A stretch of DNA of 64,000 nucleotides from an uncultured Prevotella sp. (GCA_905196835.1 CAJJWN010000012.1:11161-75160), one strand, 5' to 3'. Shown: positions 43,068 to 52,633, numbered from the stretch's first letter. Translations and numbers: made by a program. The notes: generated from the sequence alone by a model not told the origin.

Positions 43068-44897
43068 CTATAACTTCTTATTAAAGTGTTCCCACACGAT
43101 TTTGGCCTTCGCTTGTCCTATAACGTCTGTAAGTTGCTGTAAATCAGCCTCTTTAATGCGCTTTACCGACTTCAGCGCTTGCAGCAATGCGTCCTTCGTC
43201 TTGGGGCCTATGCCGCGGATGTCGTCCAGCTCAGAGTGCAGCGCGTGTTTCGAACGCTTGTCGCGGTGGAAGGTTATGGCGAAGCGGTGCACCTCGTCCT
43301 GCATGTGCGTGAGGAGGCGAAACAGCTCGCTGTCGGTCTTCATCCCCACCACCACGGGCGGCAGGCCGTACAGCAGTTCGTTGGTGTGGTGGCGGTCGTC
43401 CTTGGCCAGTCCGGCGATGGGGATGTCGAGTCCGAGTTCGCCCTCGACGACGCTGCGCACAACGCTCATCTGCCCCTGTCCGCCGTCGGTTATGATGAGG
43501 TCGGGCAGGGGCTGGCCTTCCTCCACCATGCGCGAGTATCGGCGGCGTACCACCTCCTGCATCGACGCGTAGTCGTCAGGCCCCTCTACTGTTTTTATAA
43601 TGTACTTGCGGTAGTCCTTCTTGCTGGGTTTCATCTTCTTGAACACCACGCAGGCGGCCACGGCGTCTGTGCCCGAGATGTTGGAGTTGTCAAACATTTC
43701 GATTTGGTAAGGCATCTTGGGCAGCTTCAGCGCGGCCTGTATTTCCTTCATCAGGCGCACCGATTTCTGCTCGGGGTTCAGCTTTTCAGCCTGTTTCAGG
43801 CGGTCGAAGCGGTACTGCTTGCCGTTCATCTCCGACAGGTCGAGCAGCGTGCGCTTGTCGCCCCGCTGCGGCACGGTGAACGTTACGCCGTCGAGCGTCA
43901 TTTCGACGGGGAACGGCACGATTACCTCGCGCGACGTGCTGCCCATCCGTTCGCGTATTTGCAGTATGGCGAGTTGCAGTATTTCGAGAGCCGTTTCGCC
44001 CAGTTTCTTCTTCATTTCGAAGGTCTGCGCCTGGTTGATAGAGCCGTTTGTCACGTGCATGTAGTTCACAAAGGCCGTCCGTTCGTCGTCGGTCACGCTG
44101 AACACGTCAACGTCCGTAATCGTGTGGCTCACCACCTCGCTCTTGGCGCAGAAGCCGTCCAGCAACAGGTAGCGTTGTTTCAGCACCTCGGCCTCCTCGA
44201 AGCGCATCTCCTCGGCCAGCCGCTGCATCTGCGCGTAGAGCCTGCGTTGCAGCTCGCGCGTGTTGCCTTTAAGTATTTCGCGCGCCTGGGCTATGCACTC
44301 CTGGTAGTCTTCGTAGCTCTGGCGGCCTATGCACGGTGCGCCGCAATTATGTATGTGGTACTCTAAGCAGGGGCGGTATTTGCCCTGCTCCACGCCCTCG
44401 CGCGTTATGGGTTGGCGGCATGTGCGCGGCCGGTACAGCTTCTTGATAAGCTCAAGCACGGCGTACATGGAGCCGATATGGCTGTAAGGGCCGTAGTAAG
44501 TGCCCCATTTCTTGTTGATGGTGCGCGTCTTAAAGATGCGCGGAAAATACTCTTTCGTGACGCAGATTGAGGGGTATGTCTTGCCGTCTTTGAGCAGAAT
44601 GTTATAGCGCGGCTGGTATTTCTTTATGAGACTGTTCTCCAGCAGCAGCGCGTCCTCCTCGGTGTTGACCACCGTGTAGGTAATGTCGTGGATTTTGCTT
44701 ACCAGCACTTTCGTCTTGAAGCGGTCTACCTCCTTGTGGAAGTAGGACGACACGCGCGCCTTCAAGTTCTTCGCCTTGCCCACGTATATTATCGTTCCGT
44801 GCTCGTCGTAGTATTGGTAGCTGCCGGGCTTGGCGGGCATGTTGCTTACGATAGCCTTCAGACGGGCTAGCCGCTTTTCGTTTTCTTCTTTAGTCAT
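43068..44897 (-). CDS. uvrC: Excinuclease ABC subunit C
   Basis: UvrC makes both cuts around a lesion after UvrA and UvrB have marked it. The 609-residue protein has the GIY-YIG nuclease start (KPGSYQYYDEHGTIIYVGKA near 21, then NLKARVSSYF), a UVR contact (LQRRLYAQMQRLAEEMRFEE near 205), the RNase-H-like nuclease domain (MFDNSNISGTDAVAACVVF, LPDLIITDGGQGQ) and a C-terminal helix-hairpin-helix (LDDIRGIGPKTKDALLQ). Length is normal. A parS site lies directly upstream of its promoter box. Confidence 0.97.
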   Translation of the reverse strand: MTKEENEKRLARLKAIVSNMPAKPGSYQYYDEHGTIIYVGKAKNLKARVSSYFHKEVDRFKTKVLVSKIHDITYTVVNTEEDALLLENSLIKKYQPRYNILLKDGKTYPSICVTKEYFPRIFKTRTINKKWGTYYGPYSHIGSMYAVLELIKKLYRPRTCRQPITREGVEQGKYRPCLEYHIHNCGAPCIGRQSYEDYQECIAQAREILKGNTRELQRRLYAQMQRLAEEMRFEEAEVLKQRYLLLDGFCAKSEVVSHTITDVDVFSVTDDERTAFVNYMHVTNGSINQAQTFEMKKKLGETALEILQLAILQIRERMGSTSREVIVPFPVEMTLDGVTFTVPQRGDKRTLLDLSEMNGKQYRFDRLKQAEKLNPEQKSVRLMKEIQAALKLPKMPYQIEMFDNSNISGTDAVAACVVFKKMKPSKKDYRKYIIKTVEGPDDYASMQEVVRRRYSRMVEEGQPLPDLIITDGGQGQMSVVRSVVEGELGLDIPIAGLAKDDRHHTNELLYGLPPVVVGMKTDSELFRLLTHMQDEVHRFAITFHRDKRSKHALHSELDDIRGIGPKTKDALLQALKSVKRIKEADLQQLTDVIGQAKAKIVWEHFNKKL

Positions 44898-44928
44898 AAG
44901 GCGTAAGTGCTTTATACAAAGGGGTTTT

Positions 44929-44936
44929 CAAAGGTA
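44929..44936 (-). promoter_or_regulatory. uvrC promoter, -7 element
   Basis: TACCTTTG on the minus strand, 32 bases before the start. The parS palindrome begins two bases further upstream, so ParB could cover the promoter spacer. Confidence 0.6.
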
Positions 44937-44937
44937 A

Positions 44938-44953
44938 TGTTTCACGTGAAACA
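44938..44953. promoter_or_regulatory. parS centromere site 1
   Basis: TGTTTCACGTGAAACA matches the bacterial parS consensus TGTTNCACGTGAAACA at every base. ParB binds it near the origin to segregate the chromosome. Confidence 0.9.
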
Positions 44954-44954
44954 A

Positions 44955-45086
44955 GCCCCTCCCCAGCCCTCCCCGAGGGGAGGGAGAGCCGATGCCGCAG
45001 GGTGGTTGTTTCCTCAAATGAAGACTTTAACATTTACATTGGCATTCATTTCTCCCTCCCCTCGGGGAGGGCTGGGGAGGGGGCTT
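44955..45086. repeat. CCCTCCCCGAGGGGAGG palindromes
   Basis: CCCCTCCCCAGCCCTCCCCG and its complement at 45055-45085 with a core of about 60 bases. It fills the gap between apt and uvrC. Confidence 0.75.
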
Positions 45087-45092
45087 ATCTCT

Positions 45093-45623
45093 TTACACTT
45101 TCAGCAGCGTCGTTATTTCGGCATCCTTGCCGAAGTTGTCACGGCCGTGCAGGCCTTCGCGCGTAAGCTCTATGATGAAGTTCACGTATATTTTCTTCGG
45201 ATTGAACTTCTTTACGAGGTCGTAGGCGGCGCGCATCGTGCCGCCGGTAGCCAGCAGGTCGTCGTGCAAGAGAACTACGTCGTCGCTCGTGATGGCGTCC
45301 TTGTGTATTTCGATAGTGTCCGTACCATACTCCTTGTTGTACGTCTCCTGTATTGTGTCGCACGGCAGCTTGCCCGGTTTGCGGCATAGCACAACGCCGG
45401 CGTGGAGCCTTACGGCCAGGGCTGACGACATGATGAAGCCGCGGCTCTCGATGCCTACGATTTTGGTGATGCCCTTGTCTTTGTAGAGGTCGTACAGCTC
45501 GTCCTCCATTATTTGCAGGCATTCGGGGTTGGAGAACAGTGTCGTCACGTCCCTGAAATTAATTCCTTTCTTCGGAAAATCGGGTATGCACCTCAGATTT
45601 TCCAGCAATGTCTTGTTGTTCAT
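45093..45623 (-). CDS. apt: Adenine phosphoribosyltransferase
   Basis: Apt makes AMP from adenine and PRPP in purine salvage. The 176-residue product has RCIPDFPKKGINFRDVTTLF near residue 11, VGIESRGFIMSSALAVRL near 57, and the PRPP loop DDVVLLHDDLLATGGTMRAA near 113-132. The length and order are as in known Apt proteins. It lies between the two parS sites, on the same strand as uvrC and mnmG. Confidence 0.96.
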   Translation of the reverse strand: MNNKTLLENLRCIPDFPKKGINFRDVTTLFSNPECLQIMEDELYDLYKDKGITKIVGIESRGFIMSSALAVRLHAGVVLCRKPGKLPCDTIQETYNKEYGTDTIEIHKDAITSDDVVLLHDDLLATGGTMRAAYDLVKKFNPKKIYVNFIIELTREGLHGRDNFGKDAEITTLLKV

Positions 45624-45649
45624 TTTTACGTTTTCCTTTTTATTGTTGA

Positions 45650-46065
45650 TTGGTTGTTTCTTTGAGAGTTCTGGGAGAACTGGGAGGTTTGGGAGGGCTG
45701 GGATGACGGAGAGGCGAGGCGGCTTTCTTGCCTTCTAACCGCTTGTTTCCTCACCTTCTCATCCTCTCACTTTCTCACCTTTCTTTTTACCGTTTTACCT
45801 TTTTACTTTTTTACCTTTATAATATGCGGCCTTTTGCTTGATGAAAGGCGGTCTTTTGCCTGATGAAAGGCCACCTTTTGCAAGGCGTTTTGCGGCCTTT
45901 TGCAAAGCCCCTGTTTTCGCCCCGGCCGGCGGGTGGTTGCTGCCTGCCGTGCAGGCGGCTGACGGGTGCAGGGCGTAGGGTGGGGCGGTGCCGCCAGGGT
46001 GGCGGCATACAGCCTTGAAACACGGCTGGTTTCATCGTGAAACTTAATGATTTTAACATTCAAGC
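45650..46065. repeat. Composite repeat spacer (several families)
   Basis: About 400 bases without a gene hold, in order: GGGAGAACTGGGAGG units, CTCACCTTCTCATCCTCTCAC units, TTTTTACCGTTTTACC units, and three AAAGGCGG/CCTTTTGC hairpin halves (45833-45905), then a GC-rich part. An 86-codon frame across it is accidental. Confidence 0.7.
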
Positions 46066-46142
46066 AAAGTTGTGGACGGTCGGCGTATGTTGCTATGTTT
46101 CAGTCCGTTTCACCGTTTTAGTTTGACGAAAAATCCTCAATT

Positions 46143-46158
46143 TGTTTCACGTGAAACA
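46143..46158. promoter_or_regulatory. parS centromere site 2
   Basis: A second perfect TGTTTCACGTGAAACA, 10 bases after the mnmG stop codon and 1.2 kb from site 1. Confidence 0.9.
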
Positions 46159-46168
46159 TCTATACGTC

Positions 46169-48040
46169 TCACCGTTTCATGAGCACCAGCATGATGTTGA
46201 TGTCACTTGGCGACACGCCCGGGATGCGGCTTGCCTGCGCAAGAGTTTCCGGGTCGATTTTTTCGAGCTTCTGCCGCGCTTCCGTTGATAGCTGTTGCAT
46301 CTCGGAGTAGCGGAAGTGTCCGCGAATTTTGATGTTTTCCAGGCGGTGCATCTTGTCGGCCACGAGCCGCTCGCGCTCTATGTAGCCCTTGTATTTCATC
46401 TTGATTTCGGCGGCCTCGGTGATTTCCTCCTGGCGGTTAGGCAGCGATTTTATCGCCTCGCGCAGTCCGGGCAGGATGCCGGAGAGGTTTTGCATGTTGA
46501 GCTGCGGCCGCGCCATGAGGTCTGATATTTTGCAGCCCTCGCGCAGCGGGGTGGTGCCCAATGCTTCGAGTGCGGAGTTTATGTCGTGCGGTTTCACCGG
46601 TGTAGTGGCGCAGTAATCCGTGAGCCGATTGATGGCTTCTTTCTTCTGCATCCACCAGTCGTAGCGTCCGCGCGTGGCAAGACCTAATGAGTAGGCGCGC
46701 TCCGTGAGGCGTGCGTCGGCATCGTCCTGCCTTAAAAGTATGCGGTATTCGGCGCGGCTGGTGAACATGCGGTAAGGTTCGTCAACGCCTTTCGTCACGA
46801 GGTCGTCTACGAGTACGCCTATGTAAGCCTCGTCGCGGCCGAGGGTGAAGGTCTGCGTGCCCGTGCATCGCAGCGCGGCGTTCACTCCGGCCACGAGCCC
46901 CTGACCGGCAGCCTCCTCGTAACCGGTGGTGCCGTTCACCTGTCCGGCCATGAAGAGGCCGGGCACGAGTTTCGATTCGAGCGTATGGCGCAGCTGCGTC
47001 GGGTCGAAGAAATCGTACTCTATGGCGTAGCCCGGGCGGTACACCTTGGCGTCGCGCAGGGCGGGTATGCATCTTAGCGCGTTGATTTGCACGTCCATCG
47101 GCATGGACGAGGAGAAGCCGTTGAGGTACATTTCGTTGGTGTCTTCGCCTTCGGGCTCGAGGAAGAGGGGATGTTGCTGCTTGTCGGGGAAGGTTACGAG
47201 CTTGGTCTCTATTGACGGACAGTAGCGCGGCCCGATGCTCTGGATTTGCCCGTTGTACAGCGGCGAGTCGGCCAGTCCGGCCCGCAGCGTGGCGTGTACG
47301 TCGGGGTTGGTGTAACAAGTCCAGCACGTAAGCTGCCTGAGCGGCCTGCCGGGCGACATGAAGCTGAAGCCGTGGAAATCCTGTTCGCCCTCCTGCACCT
47401 CCATGTCCTCGAAGTGAACGCTGCGGCGGTCGATGCGAACGGGCGTGCCGGTCTTCATGCGTCCGGCGGTTATGCCGTGCCGCGTGATGCTCTCGGTGAG
47501 GCGTGTCACGGCCGGTTCGGCTATGCGCCCGCCGGGCAGTTGCTTGCGCCCTATGTGCAGCAGGCCGTTGAGGAAGGTGCCTGCGGTGAGCACCACGCTC
47601 TTTGCGCGCAGCTCCACGCCCCACACGGTGCGCACGCCCACGGCCTCGCCGCGCTCCACGAGGAGCTCGTCGGCCTGGTCTTGCCAGATGTCAAGGCCGT
47701 CGGTATGGTCGAGCACGGTGCGCCATTGCCATATGAACTTGCCGCGGTCGCACTGCGCGCGGGGGCTCCACACGGCCGGACCCTTCGAGCGGTTGAGCAT
47801 ACGGAACTGTATTGCCGTCTTGTCGGTGACGATGCCCATGTGCCCGCCCAGTGCGTCGATTTCGCGCACTATCTGGCCTTTGGCTATGCCGCCCACGGCC
47901 GGGTTGCAGCTCATCTGCGCTATTTTGTTCATGTCCATGGTCACGAGGCAGGTGCGTGCGCCCATGTTGGCCGCCGCCGTGGCCGCCTCGCAACCGGCGT
48001 GTCCGCCGCCAATAACGATTACGTCGTAGTGTAATATCAT
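46169..48040 (-). CDS. mnmG: tRNA uridine-5-carboxymethylaminomethyl modification enzyme MnmG (GidA)
   Basis: MnmG with MnmE modifies the wobble U34 of several tRNAs, using FAD and folate. The 623-residue protein has the FAD site VIVIGGGHAGCEAATAAANM near 8, CNPAVGGIAKGQIVREIDAL near 47, GTFLNGLLHIGRKQLPGGR, and VNGTTGYEEAAGQGLVAGVN near 370, then the helical C-terminus that contacts MnmE. In many bacteria gidA lies near the origin, which fits the parS sites here. Its promoter box is at 48384, so the leader of about 340 bases consists of repeats. Confidence 0.97.
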   Translation of the reverse strand: MILHYDVIVIGGGHAGCEAATAAANMGARTCLVTMDMNKIAQMSCNPAVGGIAKGQIVREIDALGGHMGIVTDKTAIQFRMLNRSKGPAVWSPRAQCDRGKFIWQWRTVLDHTDGLDIWQDQADELLVERGEAVGVRTVWGVELRAKSVVLTAGTFLNGLLHIGRKQLPGGRIAEPAVTRLTESITRHGITAGRMKTGTPVRIDRRSVHFEDMEVQEGEQDFHGFSFMSPGRPLRQLTCWTCYTNPDVHATLRAGLADSPLYNGQIQSIGPRYCPSIETKLVTFPDKQQHPLFLEPEGEDTNEMYLNGFSSSMPMDVQINALRCIPALRDAKVYRPGYAIEYDFFDPTQLRHTLESKLVPGLFMAGQVNGTTGYEEAAGQGLVAGVNAALRCTGTQTFTLGRDEAYIGVLVDDLVTKGVDEPYRMFTSRAEYRILLRQDDADARLTERAYSLGLATRGRYDWWMQKKEAINRLTDYCATTPVKPHDINSALEALGTTPLREGCKISDLMARPQLNMQNLSGILPGLREAIKSLPNRQEEITEAAEIKMKYKGYIERERLVADKMHRLENIKIRGHFRYSEMQQLSTEARQKLEKIDPETLAQASRIPGVSPSDINIMLVLMKR

Positions 48041-48385
48041 TTTTTTACGGTTTTGCGGTTTTACGGTTGTCGGGTTATGATGTCTGCGGTTTTACGGTTA
48101 TGGGGGTTGCGTTATAAGGTTTTACGGTTTAACGTAAGTTCGATGGATTTCATCCCTGAAAACGGTGGCGTTGCGAAATGCGGCATATTGGCCTGTAAAA
48201 GGCCGTCTTTTGCATTGCCATTTGCCGTCTTTTGCATTGTAAAACACGGCATATTGAAACCGTATGGCTCGCATTGGCTTGAACGTCTGTATGGCATTGG
48301 CCATTATGACCGCATAGCCTTATAACCTTATAACCGCATAACCTTATGACCGCATGACCGCATAACCTTATAACCTTTACGCCGC
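48041..48385. repeat. ACCGTAAAACC and AAAGGCCGTCTTTTGC repeats in the mnmG leader
   Basis: TTTACGGTTTTGCGGTTTTACGG-type units (to about 48130) face TTATAACCGCATAACCTTA units (48310-48380). Between them lie GGCCTGTAAAAGGCCGTC and TTGCATTGTAAAACACGGC pieces. Confidence 0.75.
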
Positions 48386-48392
48386 AAAAGTA
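48384..48392 (-). promoter_or_regulatory. mnmG promoter, -7 element
   Basis: TACTTTTGC on the minus strand. It is divergent from the frd promoter at 48446. Confidence 0.5.
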
Positions 48393-48445
48393 AGAATTAA
48401 AATCGAATTTTTTGTCAAATAGTTTGATTTATCACCAAAATGGAG

Positions 48446-48454
48446 TATATTTGC
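48446..48454 (+). promoter_or_regulatory. frdCAB promoter, -7 element
   Basis: TATATTTGC gives a leader of about 125 bases before the frdC start. Confidence 0.65.
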
Positions 48455-48586
48455 ATCTCCAAAGGGTGCCACAATACCTATAATAAGGTATGGCGGCGCG
48501 TGCCTTTCGCCTTGCGCGAAGGGTTGCCGACGCGTGTGTTGACATTATCAATAATTCAATTTAATACTTTAAAAAATCAATCATTT

Positions 48587-49264
48587 ATGTGGTTATGTAA
48601 TTCACCTATCGGTAGGAAAGTAGTGATGTCTGTCACAGGCGTCGCGCTAATCCTGTTCTTGACATTCCACATGTCAATGAACTTAGTTGCACTTTTCTCG
48701 GGCGAAGCTTACAACGCGGTGTGTGAGTTCCTCGGCGCTAACTGGTACGCCCTCGTGGCTACGCTGGCACTGGCAGCCCTGGCAGTCATCCACATCGTCT
48801 ACGCGTTCCTGCTCACGATGCAGAACCGCCGCGCCCGCGGCGACGAACGCTACGCCGTAACGGCGCGTCCGGCGAAAGTGGAGTGGGCCTCGCAGAACAT
48901 GCTCGTGCTGGGCATCATCGTGCTCTTGGGCCTGCTGCTCCACCTGTTCAACTTCTGGTACAACATGATGTTCGCCGAGCTGACGGGCATCGCCGTGCCC
49001 CACTTGCCCTCTGACGGCTTCGCCTACATCCTCGACACGTTCGCTAATCCCGTCTACGTGCTGCTCTACATCGTGTGGCTCGTTGCCATCTGGTTCCACC
49101 TCTCGCACGGCTTCTGGAGCGCGATGCACACTTTCGGCTGGAACGGCAAGGTGTGGTTCAACCGCTGGAAGGTAATCGGCCAGGTGTACTCTACGCTGCT
49201 CATGCTGGGCTTCCTCGTCGTCGTGCTGGCCTTCGCCTTCGGACTGGCTCCGAGCATGTGGTAA
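48587..49264 (+). CDS. frdC: Fumarate reductase/succinate dehydrogenase cytochrome b subunit
   Basis: The 225-residue protein anchors the complex and passes electrons between menaquinol and the iron-sulfur subunit. It has five membrane helices (SVTGVALILFLTFHMSMNLV, ALAALAVIHIVYAFLL, GIIVLLGLLLHLFNFWY, LLYIVWLVAIWFHLSHGFW, LLMLGFLVVVLAFAFGL), with His residues placed as for two haems b of the type B (Wolinella-like) group. The start MWLCNSPIGRKVVMSV is set at 48587, because the frame before it lies in the leader. Confidence 0.92.
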   Translation: MWLCNSPIGRKVVMSVTGVALILFLTFHMSMNLVALFSGEAYNAVCEFLGANWYALVATLALAALAVIHIVYAFLLTMQNRRARGDERYAVTARPAKVEWASQNMLVLGIIVLLGLLLHLFNFWYNMMFAELTGIAVPHLPSDGFAYILDTFANPVYVLLYIVWLVAIWFHLSHGFWSAMHTFGWNGKVWFNRWKVIGQVYSTLLMLGFLVVVLAFAFGLAPSMW

Positions 49265-49303
49265 TTCAATTTCATAATTCATAATGCATAATTCATAATT
49301 ATT
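49265..49303. repeat. AATTCATAATTC repeat between frdC and frdA
   Basis: TTCATAATTCATAATGC and ATAATTCATAATTATT fill the short gap. This is the same family as at 14689. Confidence 0.65.
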
Positions 49304-51286
49304 ATGGCAAAGCAAATCAATTCCAAGATACCAGAGGGACCGATAGCTGAGAAATGGACCAACTACAAGGCTCACCAGCGTCTCGTCAACCCAAAGAACA
49401 AACTGAAGTTGGATGTCATCGTCGTCGGCACCGGACTGGCCGGAGCCTCCGCAGCGGCGTCGCTCGGCGAGATGGGCTTCAACGTGCTCAACTTCTGCAT
49501 ACAAGACTCTCCCCGCCGCGCGCACTCTATCGCTGCGCAGGGAGGTATCAACGCAGCCAAGAACTACCAGAACGACGGCGACTCCGTCTACCGCCTGTTC
49601 TACGACACGGTGAAGGGCGGCGACTACCGTGCACGCGAAGCCAACGTCTACCGACTGGCCGAAGTGTCTAACAACATCATCGACCAGTGCGTAGCCCAGG
49701 GCGTTCCCTTCGCCCGCGAGTACGGCGGAATGCTGGCAAACCGCTCGTTCGGCGGCGCGCAGGTGTCGCGTACGTTCTACGCCAAGGGACAGACCGGCCA
49801 GCAGCTTCTGCTCGGCGCTTACTCAGCGCTCAGCCGCCAGGTGCACACAGGCCGCGTAAAGCTCTACACACGCTATGAAATGGAAGACGTGGTAATCGTT
49901 GACGGACGCGCACGCGGCATCATCGCGAAGAACCTCGTGACAGGTAAGCTCGAGCGCTTCTCGGCCAACGCCGTCGTAATAGCCACCGGCGGATACGGCA
50001 ACACATACTTCCTCTCGACCAACGCCATGGGCTGCAACTGTACCGCCGCAATGGCTTGCTACCGCAAGGGAGCATACTTCGCCAACCCGTCTTACGTGCA
50101 AATCCACCCGACCTGCATCCCCGTGCACGGCACCAACCAGTCGAAGCTTACGCTTATGTCGGAGTCTCTGCGCAACGACGGCCGCATCTGGGTGCCCAAG
50201 AAGCTTGAAGACGCCAAGGCGTTGCAGCGCGGAGAGAAGAAGGGAAGCGACATTCCCGAGGAAGACCGCGACTATTACCTGGAGCGTCGCTACCCCGCCT
50301 TCGGTAACCTCGTGCCCCGTGACGTCGCCAGCCGCGCCGCAAAGGAGCGTTGCGACAAGGGCTACGGTGTCAACAACACCGGCCTTGCCGTGTTCCTCGA
50401 CTTCTCCGAGAGCATCGAGCGTCTTGGCCTTGATGTTGTATTGCAGCGTTACGGCAACCTGTTCGACATGTACGAGGAAATAACCGACGTCAACCCGGGC
50501 GAGCTTGCAAACGAAATCAACGGCGTGAAATACTACAACCCGATGATGATTTACCCCGCCATACACTACACCATGGGCGGCATCTGGGTTGACTACGAGC
50601 TGATGACGAGCATCGAAGGCCTGTTCGCTATCGGCGAGTGCAACTTCTCCGACCACGGAGCCAACCGCCTCGGCGCGTCAGCCCTCATGCAGGGACTGGC
50701 CGACGGATACTTCGTACTGCCGTACACCATCCAGAACTACCTGGCCGACCAGTCCATCTGGCCGCGCATCTCGACAGACCTGCCCGAGTTCGAGGAGGCC
50801 GAGAAGGGCGTGCAGGCCGAAATCGACCGCCTCATGGGCATACAGGGCAAGCGCTCGGTAGACTCAATCCACAAGGAGCTCGGCCACGTAATGTGGGAGC
50901 ACGTAGGCATGGGACGCACCGCCGAAGGCCTAAAGGAAGGACTTGAGCTAATCAAGAAAATACGCAAGGAGTTCGAGACCAACCTCTTCATCCCCGGCTC
51001 GAAGGAAGGCCTTAACACAGAGCTTGACAAGGCAATCCACCTGCGCGACTTCATCACCATGGGCGAGCTCATCGCCTACGATGCGCTGTCACGCAACGAG
51101 TCGTGCGGCGGTCACTTCCGCGAGGAGTACCAGACGGAGGAAGGCGAGGCAAAGCGCGACGACGAAAACTATTTCTATGTAGGCTGCTGGGAGTACCAGG
51201 GAAGCGACGAGAAAGCGCCCGAACTCATCAAGGAGCCGTTGCACTACGAGGCTATAAAGGTACAGACACGTAATTACAAGAATTAA
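49304..51286 (+). CDS. frdA: Fumarate reductase/succinate dehydrogenase flavoprotein subunit
   Basis: FrdA binds FAD covalently and interconverts fumarate and succinate. The 660-residue protein has [20 protein letters not shown] near 35, the FAD-His block [20 protein letters not shown] near 66-85, [30 protein letters not shown], and [20 protein letters not shown] near 424, with the length of type B enzymes. In this phylum it runs the last step of fumarate respiration and makes succinate, a main fermentation product. Confidence 0.96.
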   Translation: MAKQINSKIPEGPIAEKWTNYKAHQRLVNPKNKLKLDVIVVGTGLAGASAAASLGEMGFNVLNFCIQDSPRRAHSIAAQGGINAAKNYQNDGDSVYRLFYDTVKGGDYRAREANVYRLAEVSNNIIDQCVAQGVPFAREYGGMLANRSFGGAQVSRTFYAKGQTGQQLLLGAYSALSRQVHTGRVKLYTRYEMEDVVIVDGRARGIIAKNLVTGKLERFSANAVVIATGGYGNTYFLSTNAMGCNCTAAMACYRKGAYFANPSYVQIHPTCIPVHGTNQSKLTLMSESLRNDGRIWVPKKLEDAKALQRGEKKGSDIPEEDRDYYLERRYPAFGNLVPRDVASRAAKERCDKGYGVNNTGLAVFLDFSESIERLGLDVVLQRYGNLFDMYEEITDVNPGELANEINGVKYYNPMMIYPAIHYTMGGIWVDYELMTSIEGLFAIGECNFSDHGANRLGASALMQGLADGYFVLPYTIQNYLADQSIWPRISTDLPEFEEAEKGVQAEIDRLMGIQGKRSVDSIHKELGHVMWEHVGMGRTAEGLKEGLELIKKIRKEFETNLFIPGSKEGLNTELDKAIHLRDFITMGELIAYDALSRNESCGGHFREEYQTEEGEAKRDDENYFYVGCWEYQGSDEKAPELIKEPLHYEAIKVQTRNYKN

Positions 51287-51340
51287 TATAAGGTTATAAG
51301 GTCATGGGGTCATACGGTTATACGGTGATGACGCCTATGG
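51287..51340. repeat. GGTTATAAGG / GGTTATACGG repeat on the left of the four-helix-bundle gene
   Basis: TAAGGTTATAAGGTCATGG and GGTCATACGGTTATACGG. It belongs to the family that also lies on the other side of the gene. Confidence 0.7.
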
Positions 51341-51355
51341 AAAAGTAAAGCGAAT

Positions 51356-51745
51356 ATGAGTCCGTACAAGAACCTCCGGGTTTGGAACGAAAGCATGGAG
51401 CTGGCCAAAATGGTCTACCTGCTTACCGCAAGCTTCCCGAGAGAAGAGCTTTACGGCCTTTCCAGCCAAATGCGCAGGTGCGCTGTCTCTATATCATCGA
51501 ATATAGCCGAGGGTTACGGCAGGGGCACCAACGCCGAGCTGATACACTTCCTTTACATTTCATTGGGCTCGTCAAACGAACTGGACACCCAGCTTGAGCT
51601 GTCTAAGCGGTTTTCATACGTCAGCGATGAAGATTATAACGCGCTTGACGCATTGAACAAGTCAGTGAACAAGATGATAAGGTCGCTGATTTATGTCAGA
51701 AGGCAGCAAAGTCATGCTTCTCCGCCGACAGCCGCCGAACCGTAA
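51356..51745 (+). CDS. Four-helix-bundle protein inserted in the frd operon, copy 3
   Basis: The 129-residue protein starts MSPYKNLRVWNESMELAKMV and has SFPREELYGLSSQMRRCAVS, ISSNIAEGYGRGTNAELIHF and LYISLGSSNELDTQLELS, the classic pattern of the 23S-rRNA intervening-sequence protein family (four helix bundle). It is not close in sequence to copies 1 and 2, but has the same kind of fold. Its location between frdA and frdB is unusual, because these two genes are normally adjacent. It has GGTTATACGG / ACCGTAAAACC repeats on both sides. Frd mRNA must pass through it, so it is probably co-transcribed. Confidence 0.92.
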   Translation: MSPYKNLRVWNESMELAKMVYLLTASFPREELYGLSSQMRRCAVSISSNIAEGYGRGTNAELIHFLYISLGSSNELDTQLELSKRFSYVSDEDYNALDALNKSVNKMIRSLIYVRRQQSHASPPTAAEP

Positions 51746-51803
51746 ACGCCGTAAGGCAAAACCGTAAGACCTCATAACCGCAAAACCGTAAAACCGTATA
51801 TAA
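51744..51803. repeat. ACCGTAAGACC / ACCGTAAAACC repeat on the right of the four-helix-bundle gene
   Basis: AACCGTAAGACCTCATAACC and GCAAAACCGTAAAACCG run up to frdB. They are complementary in sense to the GGTTATACGG units at 51287. Confidence 0.75.
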
Positions 51804-51805
51804 CA

Positions 51806-52561
51806 ATGGAGACAAACATAAGTTTCACGCTTAAGGTCTGGCGTCAGAACGGGCCTAAGGCAAAAGGTCATTTTGACACGTTCGAGATGAAGGACATCCC
51901 CACGGACACCTCGTTCCTCGAAATGTTGGACATCCTCAACGAGCAGCTCATCGAGGACGGCAAGGAGCCGTTCGTCTTCGACCACGACTGCCGCGAGGGC
52001 ATCTGCGGCATGTGCTCGCTCTACATCAACGGCCATCCCCACGGTCCTGCGACTGGAGCCACCACCTGCCAGCTGTACATGCGCCGCTTCCACGACGGCG
52101 ACGTAATCACCGTTGAGCCGTGGCGTTCGGCCGCGTTCCCCGTAATCAAGGACTGCATGGTTGACCGCGGCGCGTTCGACAAAATCATGCAGGCCGGCGG
52201 ATACATCAGCGTACGCACCGGCCAGCCCCAGGACGCCAACGCCATCCTCATACCGAAGGAGGCTGCCGACGAGGCAATGGACTGCGCTACGTGCATCGGC
52301 TGCGGCGCCTGCGTGGCAGCCTGCAAGAACGGCTCGGCCATGCTCTTCGTCAGCTCGAAGGTCAGCCAGCTCGCGCTCCTGCCCCAGGGACGCCCCGAGG
52401 CGGCAAAGCGCGCCAAGGCGATGGTCATGAAGATGGAAGAGCTTGGCTTCGGCAACTGCACCAACACGCGTGCCTGTGAGGCCGAGTGCCCCAAGAACGA
52501 GTCGATAGCCAACATCGCCCGCCTGAACCGCGAGTTCATCAAGGCGAAGTTGAACGACTAA
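51806..52561 (+). CDS. frdB: Fumarate reductase/succinate dehydrogenase iron-sulfur subunit
   Basis: FrdB holds three clusters that link FAD with the haem subunit. The 251-residue protein has the [2Fe-2S] ligands in [19 protein letters not shown] near 62 and ATTCQLYM, the [4Fe-4S] set in [17 protein letters not shown] near 157, and [20 protein letters not shown] for the remaining clusters. Length and motifs are normal. It is separated from frdA by a four-helix-bundle gene and its repeats. A strong terminator follows. Confidence 0.96.
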   Translation: METNISFTLKVWRQNGPKAKGHFDTFEMKDIPTDTSFLEMLDILNEQLIEDGKEPFVFDHDCREGICGMCSLYINGHPHGPATGATTCQLYMRRFHDGDVITVEPWRSAAFPVIKDCMVDRGAFDKIMQAGGYISVRTGQPQDANAILIPKEAADEAMDCATCIGCGACVAACKNGSAMLFVSSKVSQLALLPQGRPEAAKRAKAMVMKMEELGFGNCTNTRACEAECPKNESIANIARLNREFIKAKLND

Positions 52562-52600
52562 GATTTTATATATCTTTGTATTTTACATACTTTTTGTTTG

Positions 52601-52633
52601 CGGCGGTGTGCAGTGATGCACGCCGCCGTTTTT
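52601..52633 (+). terminator. Intrinsic terminator of the frd operon
   Basis: CGGCGGTGTGCA (52601-52612) pairs with TGCACGCCGCCG (52617-52628), with a GTGA loop and TTTTT after it. A TATCTTTG box at 52571-52578 lies just before it. Confidence 0.88.

Noticed and set aside
45803..46063. 86-codon minus-strand frame between apt and mnmG
   Set aside because: It consists of AAAGGCGG/CCTTTTGC repeats and a GC-rich spacer; the protein is compositionally unlike real genes.
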